From Utricularia gibba (Eukaryota; Streptophyta; Magnoliopsida; Lamiales; Lentibulariaceae), in contig NEEC01000377.1 of assembly GCA_002189035.1 (NCBI GenBank), positions 1-27,093 of the forward strand: a stretch of DNA of 27,093 nucleotides, written 5' to 3'. The position numbers and the translations under genes were made by a program. The notes under the pieces are model-generated. The model had not been told where the DNA came from. It did no database searches and saw nothing but the letters and a program-made list of their open reading frames with translations. Below, in pieces: positions 1 to 12,693 of this stretch. Within the stretch, counting starts at the first letter, position 1; the number at the start of each line of letters is the position of its first letter.

Positions 1-311
1 ATCGATTTGCATCAGTTTGACCTCATGAGCCATAAAGAATCGGGGCAAGGACCAAGTTCCTAGCGAGACTGGCCGCCACAAACGAGAAGCTGTTCCTTGA
101 AAAACCATGTAGGCAACACCGAAAACCGAACGTTAATAAATACATCACTTTCTTTGCCGGGCTACAACTTACTTTGGGCCAAGGCCTAAGCTGATCTTTT
201 TCCGGTTCCAAGTGCCCCAAAGACCGCCTCTCAAGTATAAAGTAAGTTGTTGAAAAAAATCATGTGGGGTGCACGTGACATCATAATTTAAACAAATGCA
301 TCATTTTTTTA
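1..311 (+). repeat. Mixed A/B monomer at the left edge
   Basis: The head mixes types: CATCAGTTTGACC resembles B with a shifted base, CATAAAG is A, and GGGGCAAGG lies between A and B. The middle (TTCCTAGCG, GCTGTTCC, CAACACC, CGTTAAT) is type A. The end (GTTGTTGAAAAAA with GACATCATAA) is again mixed. It could be a recombinant or a consensus of mixed reads. Confidence 0.8.
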
Positions 312-1552
312 ATCGATTTGCATCCAGTTGACCTCATGAGCCATACAGAATCGGGGTCAAGGACCAAGTTCCCAGCGAGACTGGCCGCCACAAACGAGAA
401 GCGGTTCCTTGAAAAACCATGTAGGCAGCCCCGAAAACCGAACGATAATAAATACATCACTTTATTTGCCGGACTACAACTAACTTCGGCAAGCCAAACT
501 TACCTTTGTCCCGTTCCAGGTGCACCCAAAGACCGCCTGCTCAAGTATAAAGTAAGTTGTTGAAAAAATCATGTGGGGTGCACGTGATATCGCAATTTAA
601 ACAAATGCAACATTGTATTCATCGATTTGCATCCTTTTGTCCTCATGAGCCATAAAGAATCGCGGCCGGACCAAGTTCCTAGCGAGACTGGCCGCCACAA
701 AGAGAAGCTGTTCCTTGAAAAACCATGTAGGCAACACCGAAAACCGAACGTTAATAAATACATCACTTTCTTTGCCGGGCTACAACTTACTTTGGGCAAG
801 GCCTAAGCTGATTTTTTCCGGTTCCAAGTGCACCCAAAGACCGCCTCTCAAGTATAAAGTAAGTTGTTGAAAAAATCATGTGGGGTGCACGTGACATCAT
901 AATTTAAACAAATGCATCATTTTTTTTTAATCGATTTGCATCCAGTTGACCTCATGAGCCATACAGAATCGGGGTCAAGGACCAAGTTCCCAGCGAGACT
1001 GGCCGCCACAAAACGAGAAGCGGTTCCTTGAAAAACCATGTAGGCAGCCCCCCGAAAACCGAACGATAATAAATACATCACTTTATTTGCCGGACTACAA
1101 CTAACTTTGGCAAGCCAAAGCTGACCTTTTCCCGTTCCAAGTGCACCCAAGACCGCCTGCTCAAGTATAAAGTAAGTTGTTGAAAAAATCATGTGGGGTG
1201 CACGTGATATCGCAATTTAAACAAATGCAACATTGTATTCATCGATTTGCATCCTTTTGTCCTCATGAGCCATAAAGAATCGCGGGCCCGGACCAAGTTC
1301 CTAGCGAGACTGGCCGCCACAAAACGAGAAGCTGTTCCTTGAAAAACCATGTAGGCAACACCGAAAACCGAACGTTAATAAATACATCACTTTCTTTGCC
1401 GGGCTACAACTTACTTTGGGCCAAGGCCTAAGCTGACTTTTCCGGTTCCAAGTGCCCCCCAAGACCGCCTTCTCAAGTATAAAGTAAGTTGTTAAAAAAA
1501 TCATGTGGGGTGCACGTGACATCAAAATTTAAACAAATGCATCATTTTTTTA
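312..1552 (+). repeat. Alternating B-A-B-A block (4 monomers)
   Basis: Units start at 312 (B), 621 (A), 930 (B) and 1241 (A). The B unit at 930 has an A-like 3' part (CAAGCCAAAGCTGACC, GTTCCAAGTGCACCC). The A unit at 621 has a shortened CGCGGCCGG and lost bases in ACAAAGAGAAG. Confidence 0.92.
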
Positions 1553-1864
1553 ATCGATTTGCATCCAGTTGACCTCATGAGCCATACAGAATCGGGGTCA
1601 AGGACCAAGTTCCCAGCGAGACTGGCCGCCACAAAACGAGAAGCGGTTCCTTGAAAAACCATGTAGGCAGCCCCGAAAACCGAACGATAATAAATACATC
1701 ACTTTTTGCCGGGCTACAACTTACTTTGGGCCAAGGCCTAAGCTGATCTTTTTCCGGTTCCAAGTGCCCCCAAGACCGCCTCCTCAAGTATAAAGTAAGT
1801 TGTTGAAAAAATCATGTGGGGTGCACGTGACATCGTAATTTAAACAAATGCATCATTTTTTTTA
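1553..1864 (+). repeat. Hybrid B-to-A monomer
   Basis: The head through CGATAATAAA is type B. After ACTTTTTGCC (near 1701) the sequence is type A (GGGCTACAACTTACTTTGGGCC and GGTTCCAAGTGCCCCC). The switch point coincides with the loss of a base at the A/B diagnostic site (C in A, A in B). It inserts an extra unit between A (1241) and B (1865), making a local trimer. Confidence 0.85.
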
Positions 1865-3723
1865 ATCGATTTGCATCCAGTTGACCTCATGAGCCATAGA
1901 ATCGGGTCAAGGACCAAGTTCCAGCGAGACTGGCCGCCACAAAACGAGAAGGTTCCTTGAAAAACCATGTAGGCACCCGAAAACCGAACGATAATAAATA
2001 CATCACTTTATTTTGCCGGACTACAACTAACTCTCGGCAAGCCAAACCTTACCTTTGTCCCGTTCCAGGTGCACCCAAAGACCGCCTGCTCAAGTATAAA
2101 GTAAGTTGTTGAAAAAATCATGTGGGGTGCACGTGATATCGCAATTTAAACAAATGCAACATTGTATTCATCGATTTGCATCCTTTTGTCCTCATGAGCC
2201 ATAAAGAATCGCGGCCCGGACCAAGTTCCTAGCGAGACTGGCCGCCACAAAACGAGAAGCTGTTCCTTGAAAAACCATGTAGGCAACACCGAAAACCGAA
2301 CGTTAATAAATACATCACTTTCTTTGCCGGGCTACAACTTACTTTGGGCCAAGGCCTAAGCTGATCTTTTTCCGGTTCCAAGTGCCCCCAAGACCGCCTC
2401 CTCATGTATAAAGTATGTTGTTAAAAAAATCATGTGGGGTGCACGTGACATCGTAATTTAAACAAATGCATCATTTTTTTTAATCGATTTGCATCCAGTT
2501 GACCTCATGAGCCATACAGAATCGGGGTCAAGGACCAAGTTCCCAGCGAGACTGGCCGCCACAAAACGAGAAGCGGTTCCTTGAAAAACCATGTAGGCAG
2601 CCCCGAAAACCGAACGATAATAAATACATCACTTTATTTGCCGGACTACAACTTACTTTGGGCAAGGCCTAAGCTGACTTTTTCCGTTCCAAGTGCCCCC
2701 AAGACCGCCTCCTCATGTATAAAGTAAGTTGTTGAAAAAATCATGTGGGGTGCACGTGATATCGCAATTTAAACAAATGCAACATTGTATTCATCGATTT
2801 GCATCCTTTTGTCCTCATGAGCCATAAAGAATCGCGGGCCCGGACCAAGTTCCTAGCGAGACTGGCCGCCACAAACGAGAAGCTGTTCCTTGAAAAACCA
2901 TGTAGGCAACACCGAAAACCGAACGTTAATAAATACATCACTTTCTTTGCCGGGCTACAACTTACTTTGGGCCAAGGCCTAAGCTGACCTTTTTCCGGTT
3001 CCAAGTGCCCCCAAAGACCGCCTCTCATGTATAAAGTATGTTGTTAAAAAAAATCATGTGGGGTGCACGTGACATCGTAATTTAAACAAATGCATCATTT
3101 TTTTTAATCGATTTGCATCCAGTTGACCTCATGAGCCATACAGAATCGGGGTCAAGGACCAAGTTCCCAGCGAGACTGGCCGCCACAAAACGAGAAGCGG
3201 TTCCTTGAAAAACCATGTAGGCAGCCCCGAAAACCGAACGATAATAAATACATCACTTTATTTGCCGGACTACAACTAACTCTCGGCAAGCCAAGCTTAC
3301 CTTTGTCCCGTTCCAACCCAAAGACCGCCTGCTCAAGTATAAAGTAAGTTGTTGAAAAAATCATGTGGGGTGCACGTGATCGCAATTTAAACAAATGCAA
3401 CATTGTATTCATCGATTTGCATCCTTTTGTCCTCATGAGCCATAAAGAATCGCGGGCCCGGACCAAGTTCCTAGCGAGACTGGCCGCCACAAAACGAGAA
3501 GCTGTTCCTTGAAAAACCATGTAGGCAACACCGAAAACCGAACGTAAATAAATACATCACTTTCTTTGCCGGGCTACAACTTACTTTGGGCCAAGGCCTA
3601 AGCTGATCTTTTTCCGGTTCCAAGTGCCCCAAAGACCGCCTCTCAAGTATAAAGTAAGTTGTTGAAAAAATCATGTGGGGTGCACGTGATATCGCAATTT
3701 AAACAAATGCATCATTTTTTTTA
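1865..3723 (+). repeat. Alternating block, 6 monomers
   Basis: Units start at 1865 (B), 2170 (A), 2483 (B with A-like tail), 2793 (A), 3107 (B) and 3411 (A with a B-like GATATCGC end). The unit at 1865 has many single-base losses at A/B diagnostic sites, for example CATAGAATC, TTCCAGCG, GAAGGTTCC and GGCACCCG. Confidence 0.92.
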
Positions 3724-4032
3724 ATCGATTTGCATCAGTTGACCTCATGAGCCATACAGAATCGGGGTCAAGGACCAAGTTCCCAGCGAGACTGGCCGCC
3801 ACAAAACGAGAAGCGTTCCTTGAAAAACCATGTAGGCAACACCGAAAACCGAACGTTAATAAATACATCACTTTCTTTGCCGGGCTACAACTTTTTGGGC
3901 CAAGGCCTAAGCTGACTTTTTCCGGTTCCAAGTGCACCCAAAGACCGCCTTCTCAAGTATAAAGTAAGTTGTTGAAAAAATCATGTGGGGTGCACGTGAC
4001 ATCATAATTTAAACAAATGCATCATTTTTTTA
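3724..4032 (+). repeat. Hybrid B-to-A monomer
   Basis: The head is B-like but reads CATCAGTTGACC, one C shorter than the usual B head. GAAGCGTTCC has lost the diagnostic base. From CAACACC and CGTTAAT onward it is type A. The same CATCAGTTGACC head recurs at 5893, 10855 and 14829, so these hybrids form a recognisable group. Confidence 0.83.
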
Positions 4033-4334
4033 ATCGATTTGCATCCAGTTTGACCTCATGAGCCATACAGAATCGGGGCAAGGACCAAGTTCCCAGCGAG
4101 ACTGGCCGCCAAAAAGAGAAGCTGTTCCTTGAAAAACCATGTAGGCAGCCCGAAAACCGAACGATAATAAATACATCACTTTATTTGCCGGACTACAACT
4201 AACTTTGGCAAGCCAAGCTGACTTTTCCGTTCCAAGTGCACCAAAGACCGCCTCTCAAGTATAAAGTAAGTTGTTGAAAAAATCATGTGGGGTGCACGTG
4301 ATATCGCAATTTAAACAAATGCATCATTGTATTC
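4033..4334 (+). repeat. Mosaic B/A monomer
   Basis: The head is CATCCAGTTTGACC (B with an extra T). GCTGTTCC is type A, CGATAATAAA is type B, and the tail (CAAGCCAAGCTGACTTTTCCG) is intermediate. The unit is shortened to about 302 bases. Confidence 0.8.
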
Positions 4335-5892
4335 ATCGATTTGCATCCTTTGTCCTCATGAGCCATAAAGAATCGCGGCCCGGACCAAGTTCCTAGCGAG
4401 ACTGGCCGCCACAAAACGAGAAGCTGTTCCTTGAAAAACCATGTAGGCAACACCGAAACCGAACGTTAATAAATACATCACTTTCTTTGCCGGGCTACAA
4501 CTTACTTTGGGCCAAGGCCTAAGCTGACCTTTTTCCGGTTCCAAGTGCCCCCAAGACCGCCTCCTCAAGTATAAAGTAAGTTGTTAAAAAAATCATGTGG
4601 GGTGCACGTGACATCGTAATTTAAACAAATGCATCATTTTTTTTAATCGATTTGCATCCAGTTGACCTCATGAGCCATACAGAATCGGGGTCAAGGACCA
4701 AGTTCCCAGCGAGACTGGCCGCCACAAAACGAGAAGCGGTTCCTTGAAAAACCATGTAGGCAGCCCCGAAAACCGAACGATAATAAATACATCACTTTAT
4801 TTGCCGGACTACAACTTACTTTGGGCCAAGGCCTAAGCTGATCTTTTCCGTTCCAAGTGCCCCAAGACCGCCTCCTCATGTATAAAGTAAGTTGTTGAAA
4901 AAATCATGTGGGGTGCACGTGATATCGCAATTTAAACAAATGCAACATTGTATTCATCGATTTGCATCCTTTTGTCCTCATGAGCCATAAAGAATCGCGG
5001 CCCGGACCAAGTTCCTAGCGAGACTGGCCGCCACAAAACGAGAAGCTGTTCCTTGAAAAACCATGTAGGCAACACCGAAAACCGAACGTTAATAAATACA
5101 TCACTTTCTTTGCCGGGCTACAACTTACTTTGGGCCAAGGCCTAAGCTGACCTTTTTCCGGTTCCAAGTGCCCCCCAAGACCGCCTCCTCATGTATAAAG
5201 TATGTTGTTAAAAAAATCATGTGGGGTGCACGTGACATCGTAATTTAAACAAATGCATCATTTTTTTTAATCGATTTGCATCCAGTTGACCTCATGAGCC
5301 ATACAGAATCGGGGTCAAGGACCAAGTTCCCAGCGAGACTGGCCGCCACAAAACGAGAAGCGGTTCCTTGAAAAACCATGTAGGCAGCCCCGAAAACCGA
5401 ACGATAATAAATACATCACTTTATTTGCCGGACTACAACTAACTCTCGGGCAAGCCAAACCTTACCTTTTCCGTTCCAAGTGCACCCAAAGACCGCCTGC
5501 TCAAGTATAAAGTAAGTTGTTGAAAAAATCATGTGGGGTGCACGTGATATCGCAATTTAAACAAATGCAACATTGTATTCATCGATTTGCATCCTTTTGT
5601 CCTCATGAGCCATAAAGAATCGCGGGCCGGACCAAGTTCCTAGCGAGACTGGCCGCCACAAAACGAGAAGCTGTTCCTTGAAAAACCATGTAGGCAACAC
5701 GAAAACCGAACGTTAATAAATACATCACTTTCTTTGCCGGGCTACAACTTACTTTGGGCCAAGGCCTAAGCTGATCTTTTTCCGGTTCCAAGTGCACCCA
5801 AAGACCGCCTCTCAAGTATAAAGTAAGTTGTTGAAAAAATCATGTGGGGTGCACGTGACATCGCAAATTTAAACAAATGCATCATTTTTTTA
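4335..5892 (+). repeat. Alternating A-B-A-B-A block (5 monomers)
   Basis: Units start at 4335, 4646, 4956, 5270 and 5581. The first A is preceded by a CATCATTGTATTC junction, a blend of the A- and B-type junctions. The B at 4646 has an A-like 3' part. Confidence 0.92.
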
Positions 5893-6510
5893 ATCGATTT
5901 GCATCAGTTGACCTCATGAGCCATACAGAATCGGGGTCAAGGACCAAGTTCCCAGCGAGACTGGCCGCCACAAAACGAGAAGCGTTCCTTGAAAAACCAT
6001 GTAGGCAGCAGAAACCGAACGTTAATAAATACATCACTTTCTTTGCCGGGCTACAACTTACTTTGGGCCAGGCCTAAGCTGACTTTTCCGGTTCCAAGTG
6101 CACCCAAAGACCGCCTCTCAAGTATAAAGTAAGTTGTTGAAAAAATCATGTGGGGTGCACGTGATATCGCAATTTAAACAAATGCATCATTTTTTTTAAT
6201 CGATTTGCATCCAGTTGACCTCATGAGCCATACAGAATCGGGGCAAGGACCAAGTTCCCAGCGAGACTGGCCGCCACAAAACGAGAAGCTGTTCCTTGAA
6301 AAACCATGTAGGCAACACCGAAAACCGAACGTTAATAAATACATCACTTTCTTTGCCGGGCTACAACTTACTTTGGGCCAAGGCCTAAGCTGATCTTTTT
6401 CCGGTTCCAAGTGCACCCAAAGACCGCCTCTCAAGTATAAAGTAAGTTGTTAAAAAATCATGTGGGGTGCACGTGACATCATAATTTAAACAAATGCATC
6501 ATTTTTTTTA
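5893..6510 (+). repeat. Two consecutive hybrid B-to-A monomers
   Basis: Units at 5893 and 6199 both start B-like and end A-like. The first has the CATCAGTTGACC head, GAAGCGTTCC and a shortened GGCAGCAGAAACC. The second has a full B head with TTCCCAGCG, then GCTGTTCC and A sequence. Together with flanking A (5581) and B (6511) they make a local tetramer in place of the usual dimer. Confidence 0.83.
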
Positions 6511-9500
6511 ATCGATTTGCATCCAGTTGACCTCATGAGCCATACAGAATCGGGGTCAAGGACCAAGTTCCCAGCGAGACTGGCCGCCACAAAACGAGAA
6601 GCGGTTCCTTGAAAAACCATGTAGGCAGCCCCGAAAACCGAACGATAATAAATACATCACTTTATTTGCCGGACTACAACTAACTTGGCAAGCCAAAGCT
6701 GACCTTTTCCGTTCCAAGTGCACCCAAAGACCGCCTCCTCAAGTATAAAGTAAGTTGTTGAAAAAATCATGTGGGGTGCACGTGATATCGCAATTTAAAA
6801 CAAATGCAACATTGTATTCATCGATTTGCATCCTTTTGTCCTCATGAGCCATAAAGAATCGCGGGCCCGGACCAAGTTCCTAGCGAGACTGGCCGCCACA
6901 AAACGAGAAGCTGTTCCTTGAAAAACCATGTAGGCAACACCGAAAACCGAACGTTAATAAATACATCACTTTCTTTGCCGGGCTACAACTTACTTTGGGC
7001 CAAGGCCTAAGCTGACCTTTTTCCGGTTCCAAGTGCCCCCAAAGACCGCCTCCTCATGTATAAAGTATGTTGTTAAAAAAATCATGTGGGGTGCACGTGA
7101 CATCGTAATTTAAACAAATGCATCATTTTTTTAATCGATTTGCATCCAGTTGACCTCATGAGCCATACAGAATCGGGGTCAAGGACCAAGTTCCCAGCGA
7201 GACTGGCCGCCACAAAACGAGAAGCGGTTCCTTGAAAAACCATGTAGGCAGCCCCGAAAACCGAACGATAATAAATACATCACTTTATTTGCCGGACTAC
7301 AACTTACTTTGGGCAAGGCCTAAGCTGATCTTTTCCGTTCCAAGTGCCCCAAAGACCGCCTCCTCAAGTATAAAGTAAGTTGTTGAAAAAATCATGTGGG
7401 TGCACGTGATATCGCAATTTAAACAAATGCAACATTGTATTCATCGATTTGCATCCTTTTGTCCTCATGAGCCATAAAGAATCGCGGGCCCGGACCAAGT
7501 TCCTAGCGAGACTGGCCGCCACAAAACGAGAAGCTGTTCCTTGAAAAACCATGTAGGCAACACCGAAAACCGAACGTTAATAAATACATCACTTTCTTTG
7601 CCGGGCTACAACTTACTTTGGGCCAAGGCCTAAGCTGACCTTTTTCCGGTTCCAAGTGCCCCCCAAGACCGCCTCCTCATGTATAAAGTATGTTGTTAAA
7701 AAATCATGTGGGGTGCACGTGACATCGTAATTTAAAAAAATGCATCATTTTTTTTAATCGATTTGCATCCAGTTGACCTCATGAGCCATACAGAATCGGG
7801 GTCAAGGACCAAGTTCCAGCGAGACTGGCCGCCACAAAACGAGAAGCGGTTCCTTGAAAAACCATGTAGGCAGCCCCCGAAAACCGAACGATAATAAATA
7901 CATCACTTTATTTGCCGGACTACAACTAACTTCGGCAAGCTGATCTTTCCCGTTCCAAGTGCACCCAAAGACCGCCTCTCAAGTATAAAGTAAGTTGTTG
8001 AAAAAATCATGTGGGGTGCACGTGATATCGCAATTTAAACAAATGCAACATTGTATTCATCGATTTGCATCCTTTTGTCCTCATGAGCCATAAAGAATCG
8101 CGGGCCCGGACCAAGTTCCTAGCGAGACTGGCCGCCACAAAACGAGAAGCTGTTCCTTGAAAAACCATGTAGGCAACACCGAAAACCGAACGTTAATAAA
8201 TACATCACTTTCTTTGCCGGGCTACAACTTACTTTGGGCCAAGGCCTAAGCTGATCTTTTTCCGGTTCCAAGTGCACCCAAAGACCGCCTCTCAAGTATA
8301 AAGTATTTGTTGAAAAAATCATGTGGGGTGCACGTGACATCGCAATTTAAACAAATGCATCATTTTTTTTAATCGATTTGCATCCAGTTGACCTCATGAG
8401 CCATACAGAATCGGGGTCAAGGACCAAGTTCCCAGCGAGACTGGCCGCCACAAAACGAGAAGCGTTCCTTGAAAAACCATGTAGGCAACCCGAAAACCGA
8501 ACGATAATAAATACATCACTTTATTTGCCGGACTACAACTTACTTTGGGCAAGGCCTAAGCTGACTTTTCCGTTCCAAGTGCACCCAAAGACCGCCTTCT
8601 CAAGTATAAAGTAAGTTGTTGAAAAAATCATGTGGGGTGCACGTGATATCGCAATTTAAACAAATGCACATTTTTTTTTCGATTTGCATCCTTTTGTCCT
8701 CATGAGCCATAAGAATCGGGGCAAGGACCAAGTTCCCAGCGAGACTGGCCGCCACAAAACGAGAAGCTGTTCCTTGAAAAACCATGTAGGCAACACCGAA
8801 AACCGAACGTTAATAAATACATCACTTTCTTTGCCGGGCTACAACTTACTTTGGGCCAAGGCCTAAGCTGATCTTTTTCCGGTTCCAAGTGCCCCAAAGA
8901 CCGCCTCTCAAGTATAAAGTATTGTTGAAAAAATCATGTGGGTGCACGTGACATCGTAATTTAAACAAATGCATCATTTTTTTTAATCGATTTGCATCCA
9001 GTTGACCTCATGAGCCATACAGAATCGGGGTCAAGGACCAAGTTCCCAGCGAGACTGGCCGCCACAAAACGAGAAGCGGTTCCTTGAAAAACCATGTAGG
9101 CAGCCCCGAAAACCGAACGATAATAAATACATCACTTTATTTGCCGGACTACAACTACTTCGGCAAGCCAAACCTTACCTTTGTCCCGTTCCAGGTGCAC
9201 CCAAAGACCGCCTGCTCAAGTATAAAGTAAGTTGTTGAAAAAATCATGTGGGGTGCACGTGATATCGCAATTTAAACAAATGCAACATTGTATTCATCGA
9301 TTTGCATCCTTTTGTCCTCATGAGCCATAAAGAATCGCGGGCCCGGACCAAGTTCCTAGCGAGACTGGCCGCCACAAAACGAGAAGCTGTTCCTTGAAAA
9401 ACCATGTAGGCAACACCGAAAACCGAACGTTAATAAATACATCACTTTCTTTGCCGGGCTACAACTTACTTTGGGCCAAGGCCTAAGCTGACCTTTTTCC

Positions 9501-10854
9501 GGTTCCAAGTGCCCCCAAGACCGCCCCTCATGTATAAAGTATGTTGTTAAAAAAATCATGTGGGGTGCACGTGACATCGTAATTTAAACAAATGCATCAT
9601 TTTTTTTAATCGATTTGCATCCAGTTGACCTCATGAGCCATACAGAATCGGGGTCAAGGACCAAGTTCCCAGCGAGACTGGCCGCCACAAAACGAGAAGC
9701 GTTCCTTGAAAAACCATGTAGGCAGCCCCCGAAAACCGAACGATAATAAATACATCACTTTATTTGCCGGACTACAACTTACTTTGGGCCAAGCCTAAGC
9801 TGATCTTTTTCCGTTCCAGTGCCCCCCAAGACCGCTCCTCAAGTATAAAGTAAGTTGTTGAAAAAATCATGTGGGGTGCACGTGATATCGCAATTTAAAC
9901 AAATGCAACATTGTATTCATCGATTTGCATCCTTTTGTCCTCATGAGCCATAAAGAATCGCGGGCCCGGACCAAGTTCCTAGCGAGACTGGCCGCCACAA
10001 AACGAGAAGCTGTTCCTTGAAAAACCATGTAGGCAACACCGAAAACCGAACGTTAATAATACATCACTTTCTTTGCCGGGCTACAACTTACTTTGGGCCA
10101 AGGCCTAAGCTGACCTTTTTCCGGTTCCAAGTGCCCCCAAGACCGCCTCCTCATGTAAAAGTATGTTGTTAAAAAAATCATGTGGGGTGCACGTGACATC
10201 GTAATTTAAACAAATGCATCATTTTTTTTAATCGATTTGCATCCAGTTGACCTCATGAGCCATACAGAATCGGGGTCAAGGACCAAGTTCCCAGCGAGAC
10301 TGGCCGCCACAAAACGAGAAGCGGTTCCTTGAAAAACCATGTAGGCAGCCCCCGAAAACCGAACGATAATAAATACATCACTTTATTTGCCGGACTACAA
10401 CTAACTCTCGGCAAGCCAAACTTACCTTTGTCCCGTTCCAAGTGCACCCAAAGACCGCCTGCTCAAGTATAAAGTAAGTTGTTGAAAAAATCATGTGGGT
10501 GCACGTGATATCGCAATTTAAACAAATGCAACATTGTATTCATCGATTTGCATCCTTTTGTCCTCATGAGCCATAAAGAATCGCGGGCCCGGACCAAGTT
10601 CCTAGCGAGACTGGCCGCCACAAAACGAGAAGCTGTTCCTTGAAAAACCATGTAGGCAACACCGAAAACCGAACGTTAATAAATACATCACTTTCTTTGC
10701 CGGGCTACAACTTACTTTGGGCAAGGCCTAAGCTGACTTTTTCCGGTTCCAAGTGCACCCAAAGACCGCCTTCTCAAGTATAAAGTAAGTTGTTGAAAAA
10801 ATCATGTGGGGTGCACGTGACATCGCAATTTAAACAAATGCATCATTTTTTTTA
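6511..10854 (+). repeat. Alternating block, 14 monomers
   Basis: Units start at 6511, 6820, 7134, 7443, 7757, 8059, 8372, 8679, 8986, 9296, 9609, 9919, 10231 and 10542, alternating B and A. The unit at 8679 is unusual: it has an A head (CCTTTTGTCC) but B-like CGGGGCAAGG and TTCCCAGCG, and its junction has become a plain T-run. The B units at 7134, 8372 and 9609 have A-like tails. Confidence 0.92.
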
Positions 10855-11165
10855 ATCGATTTGCATCAGTTGACCTCATGAGCCATACAGAATCGGGGTC
10901 AAGGACCAAGTTCCCAGCGAGACTGGCCGCCAAAACGAGAAGCTGTTCCTTGAAAAACCATGTAGGCAACACCGAAAACCGAACGTTAATAAATACATCA
11001 CTTTCTTTGCCGGGCTACAACTTACTTTGGGCCAAGGCCTAAGCTGATCTTTTTCCGGTTCCAAGTGCACCCAAAGACCGCCTCTCAAGTATAAAGTAAG
11101 TTGTTGAAAAAATCATGTGGGGTGCACGTGACATCGTAATTTAAACAAATGCATCATTTTTTTTA
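10855..11165 (+). repeat. Hybrid B-to-A monomer
   Basis: It has the CATCAGTTGACC head and the B-type TTCCCAGCG. It then has CGCCAAAACG, two bases shorter than normal, and GCTGTTCC, with type A sequence to the end. It lies between A (10542) and B (11166), giving another local trimer. Confidence 0.83.
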
Positions 11166-12385
11166 ATCGATTTGCATCCAGTTGACCTCATGAGCCATAC
11201 AGAATCGGGGTCAAGGACCAAGTTCCCAGCGAGACTGGCCGCCACAAAACGAGAAGCGGTTCCTGAAAAACCATGTAGGCAGCCCCGAAAACCGAACGAT
11301 AATAAATACATCACTTTATTTGCCGGACTACAACTTACTTGCAAGCGTTTTCCGTTCCAAGTGCACCCAAAGACCGCCTCTCAAGTATAAAGTAAGTTGT
11401 TGAAAAAATCATGTGGGGTGCACGTGATATCGCAATTTAAACAAATGCAACATTGTATTCATCGATTTGCATCCTTTGTCCTCATGAGCCATAAAGAATC
11501 GCGGCCCGGACCAAGTTCCTAGCGAGACTGGCCGCCACAAAACGAGAAGCTGTTCCTTGAAAAACCATGTAGGCAACACCGAAAACCGAACGTTAATAAA
11601 TACATCACTTTCTTTGCCGGGCTACAACTTACTTTGGGCCAAGGCCTAAGCTGACCTTTTTCCGGTTCCAAGTGCCCCAAGACCGCCTCCTCAAGTATAA
11701 AGTATGTTGTTAAAAAATCATGTGGGGTGCACGTGACATCGTAATTTAAACAAATGCATCATTTTTTTTAATCGATTTGCATCCAGTTGACCTCATGAGC
11801 CATACAGAATCGGGGTCAAGGACCAAGTTCCCAGCGAGACTGGCCGCCACAAAACGAGAAGCGGTTCCTTGAAAAACCATGTAGGCAGCCCGAAAACCGA
11901 ACGATAATAAATACATCACTTTATTTGCCGGCTACAACTTACTTTGGGCCAAGGCCTAAGCTGACTTTTTCCGTTCCAAGTGCCCCCAAACCGCCTCCTC
12001 AAGTATAAAGTAAGTTGTTGAAAAAATCATGTGGGGTGCACGTGATATCGCAATTTAAACAAATGCAACATTGTATTCATCGATTTGCATCCTTTGTCCT
12101 CATGAGCCATAAAGAATCGGGGCCCGGACCAAGTTCCAGCGAGACTGGCCGCCACAAAACGAGAAGCTGTTCCTTGAAAAACCATGTAGGCAACCCGAAA
12201 ACCGAACGTTAATAAATACATCACTTTCTTTGCCGGGCTACAACTTACTTGGGCCAAGGCCTAAGCTGACCTTTTTCCGGTTCCAAGTGCCCCCAAGACC
12301 GCCTCCTCATGTATAAAGTAAGTTGTTAAAAAATCATGTGGGGTGCACGTGACATCGTAATTTAAACAAATGCATCATTTTTTTA
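11166..12385 (+). repeat. Alternating B-A-B-A block (4 monomers)
   Basis: Units start at 11166, 11461, 11771 and 12079. The B at 11166 is only about 295 bases because its second half is reduced to CTTACTTGCAAGCGTTTTCC near 11335, losing most of the A/B-variable stretch. The A at 12079 reads TTCCAGCG, a base lost at a diagnostic site. Confidence 0.92.
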
Positions 12386-12693
12386 ATCGATTTGCATCCA
12401 GTTGACCTCATGAGCCATACAGAATCGGGGTCAAGGACCAAGTTCCCAGCGAGACTGGCCGCCACAAAACGAGAAGCGGTTCCTTGAAAAACCATAGGCA
12501 GCCCCGAAAACCGAACGTAATAAATACATCACTTTTTGCCGGGCTACAACTTACTTTGGGCCAAGGCCTAAGCTGATCTTTTTCCGGTTCCAAGTGCACC
12601 CAAAGACCGCCTCTCAAGTATAAAGTAAGTTGTTGAAAAAATCATGTGGGTGCACGTGACATCATAATTTAAACAAATGCATCATTTTTTTTA
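12386..12693 (+). repeat. Hybrid B-to-A monomer
   Basis: The head is B, then CGTAATAAA and ACTTTTTGCC, each missing the base that distinguishes A from B, followed by a type A tail. It closely resembles the hybrid at 1553. ACCATAGGC (near 12493) has lost GT from an otherwise constant site. Confidence 0.83.

Noticed and set aside
3152-3520. Longest minus-strand open frame (122 codons), and the many 60-100 codon frames related to it
   Set aside because: They are the same repeat read over and over. Frames shift with each indel, the starts are arbitrary, the longest covers little more than one monomer, and the peptide has no recognisable domain. The monomer length being a multiple of three keeps the frame open by coincidence.
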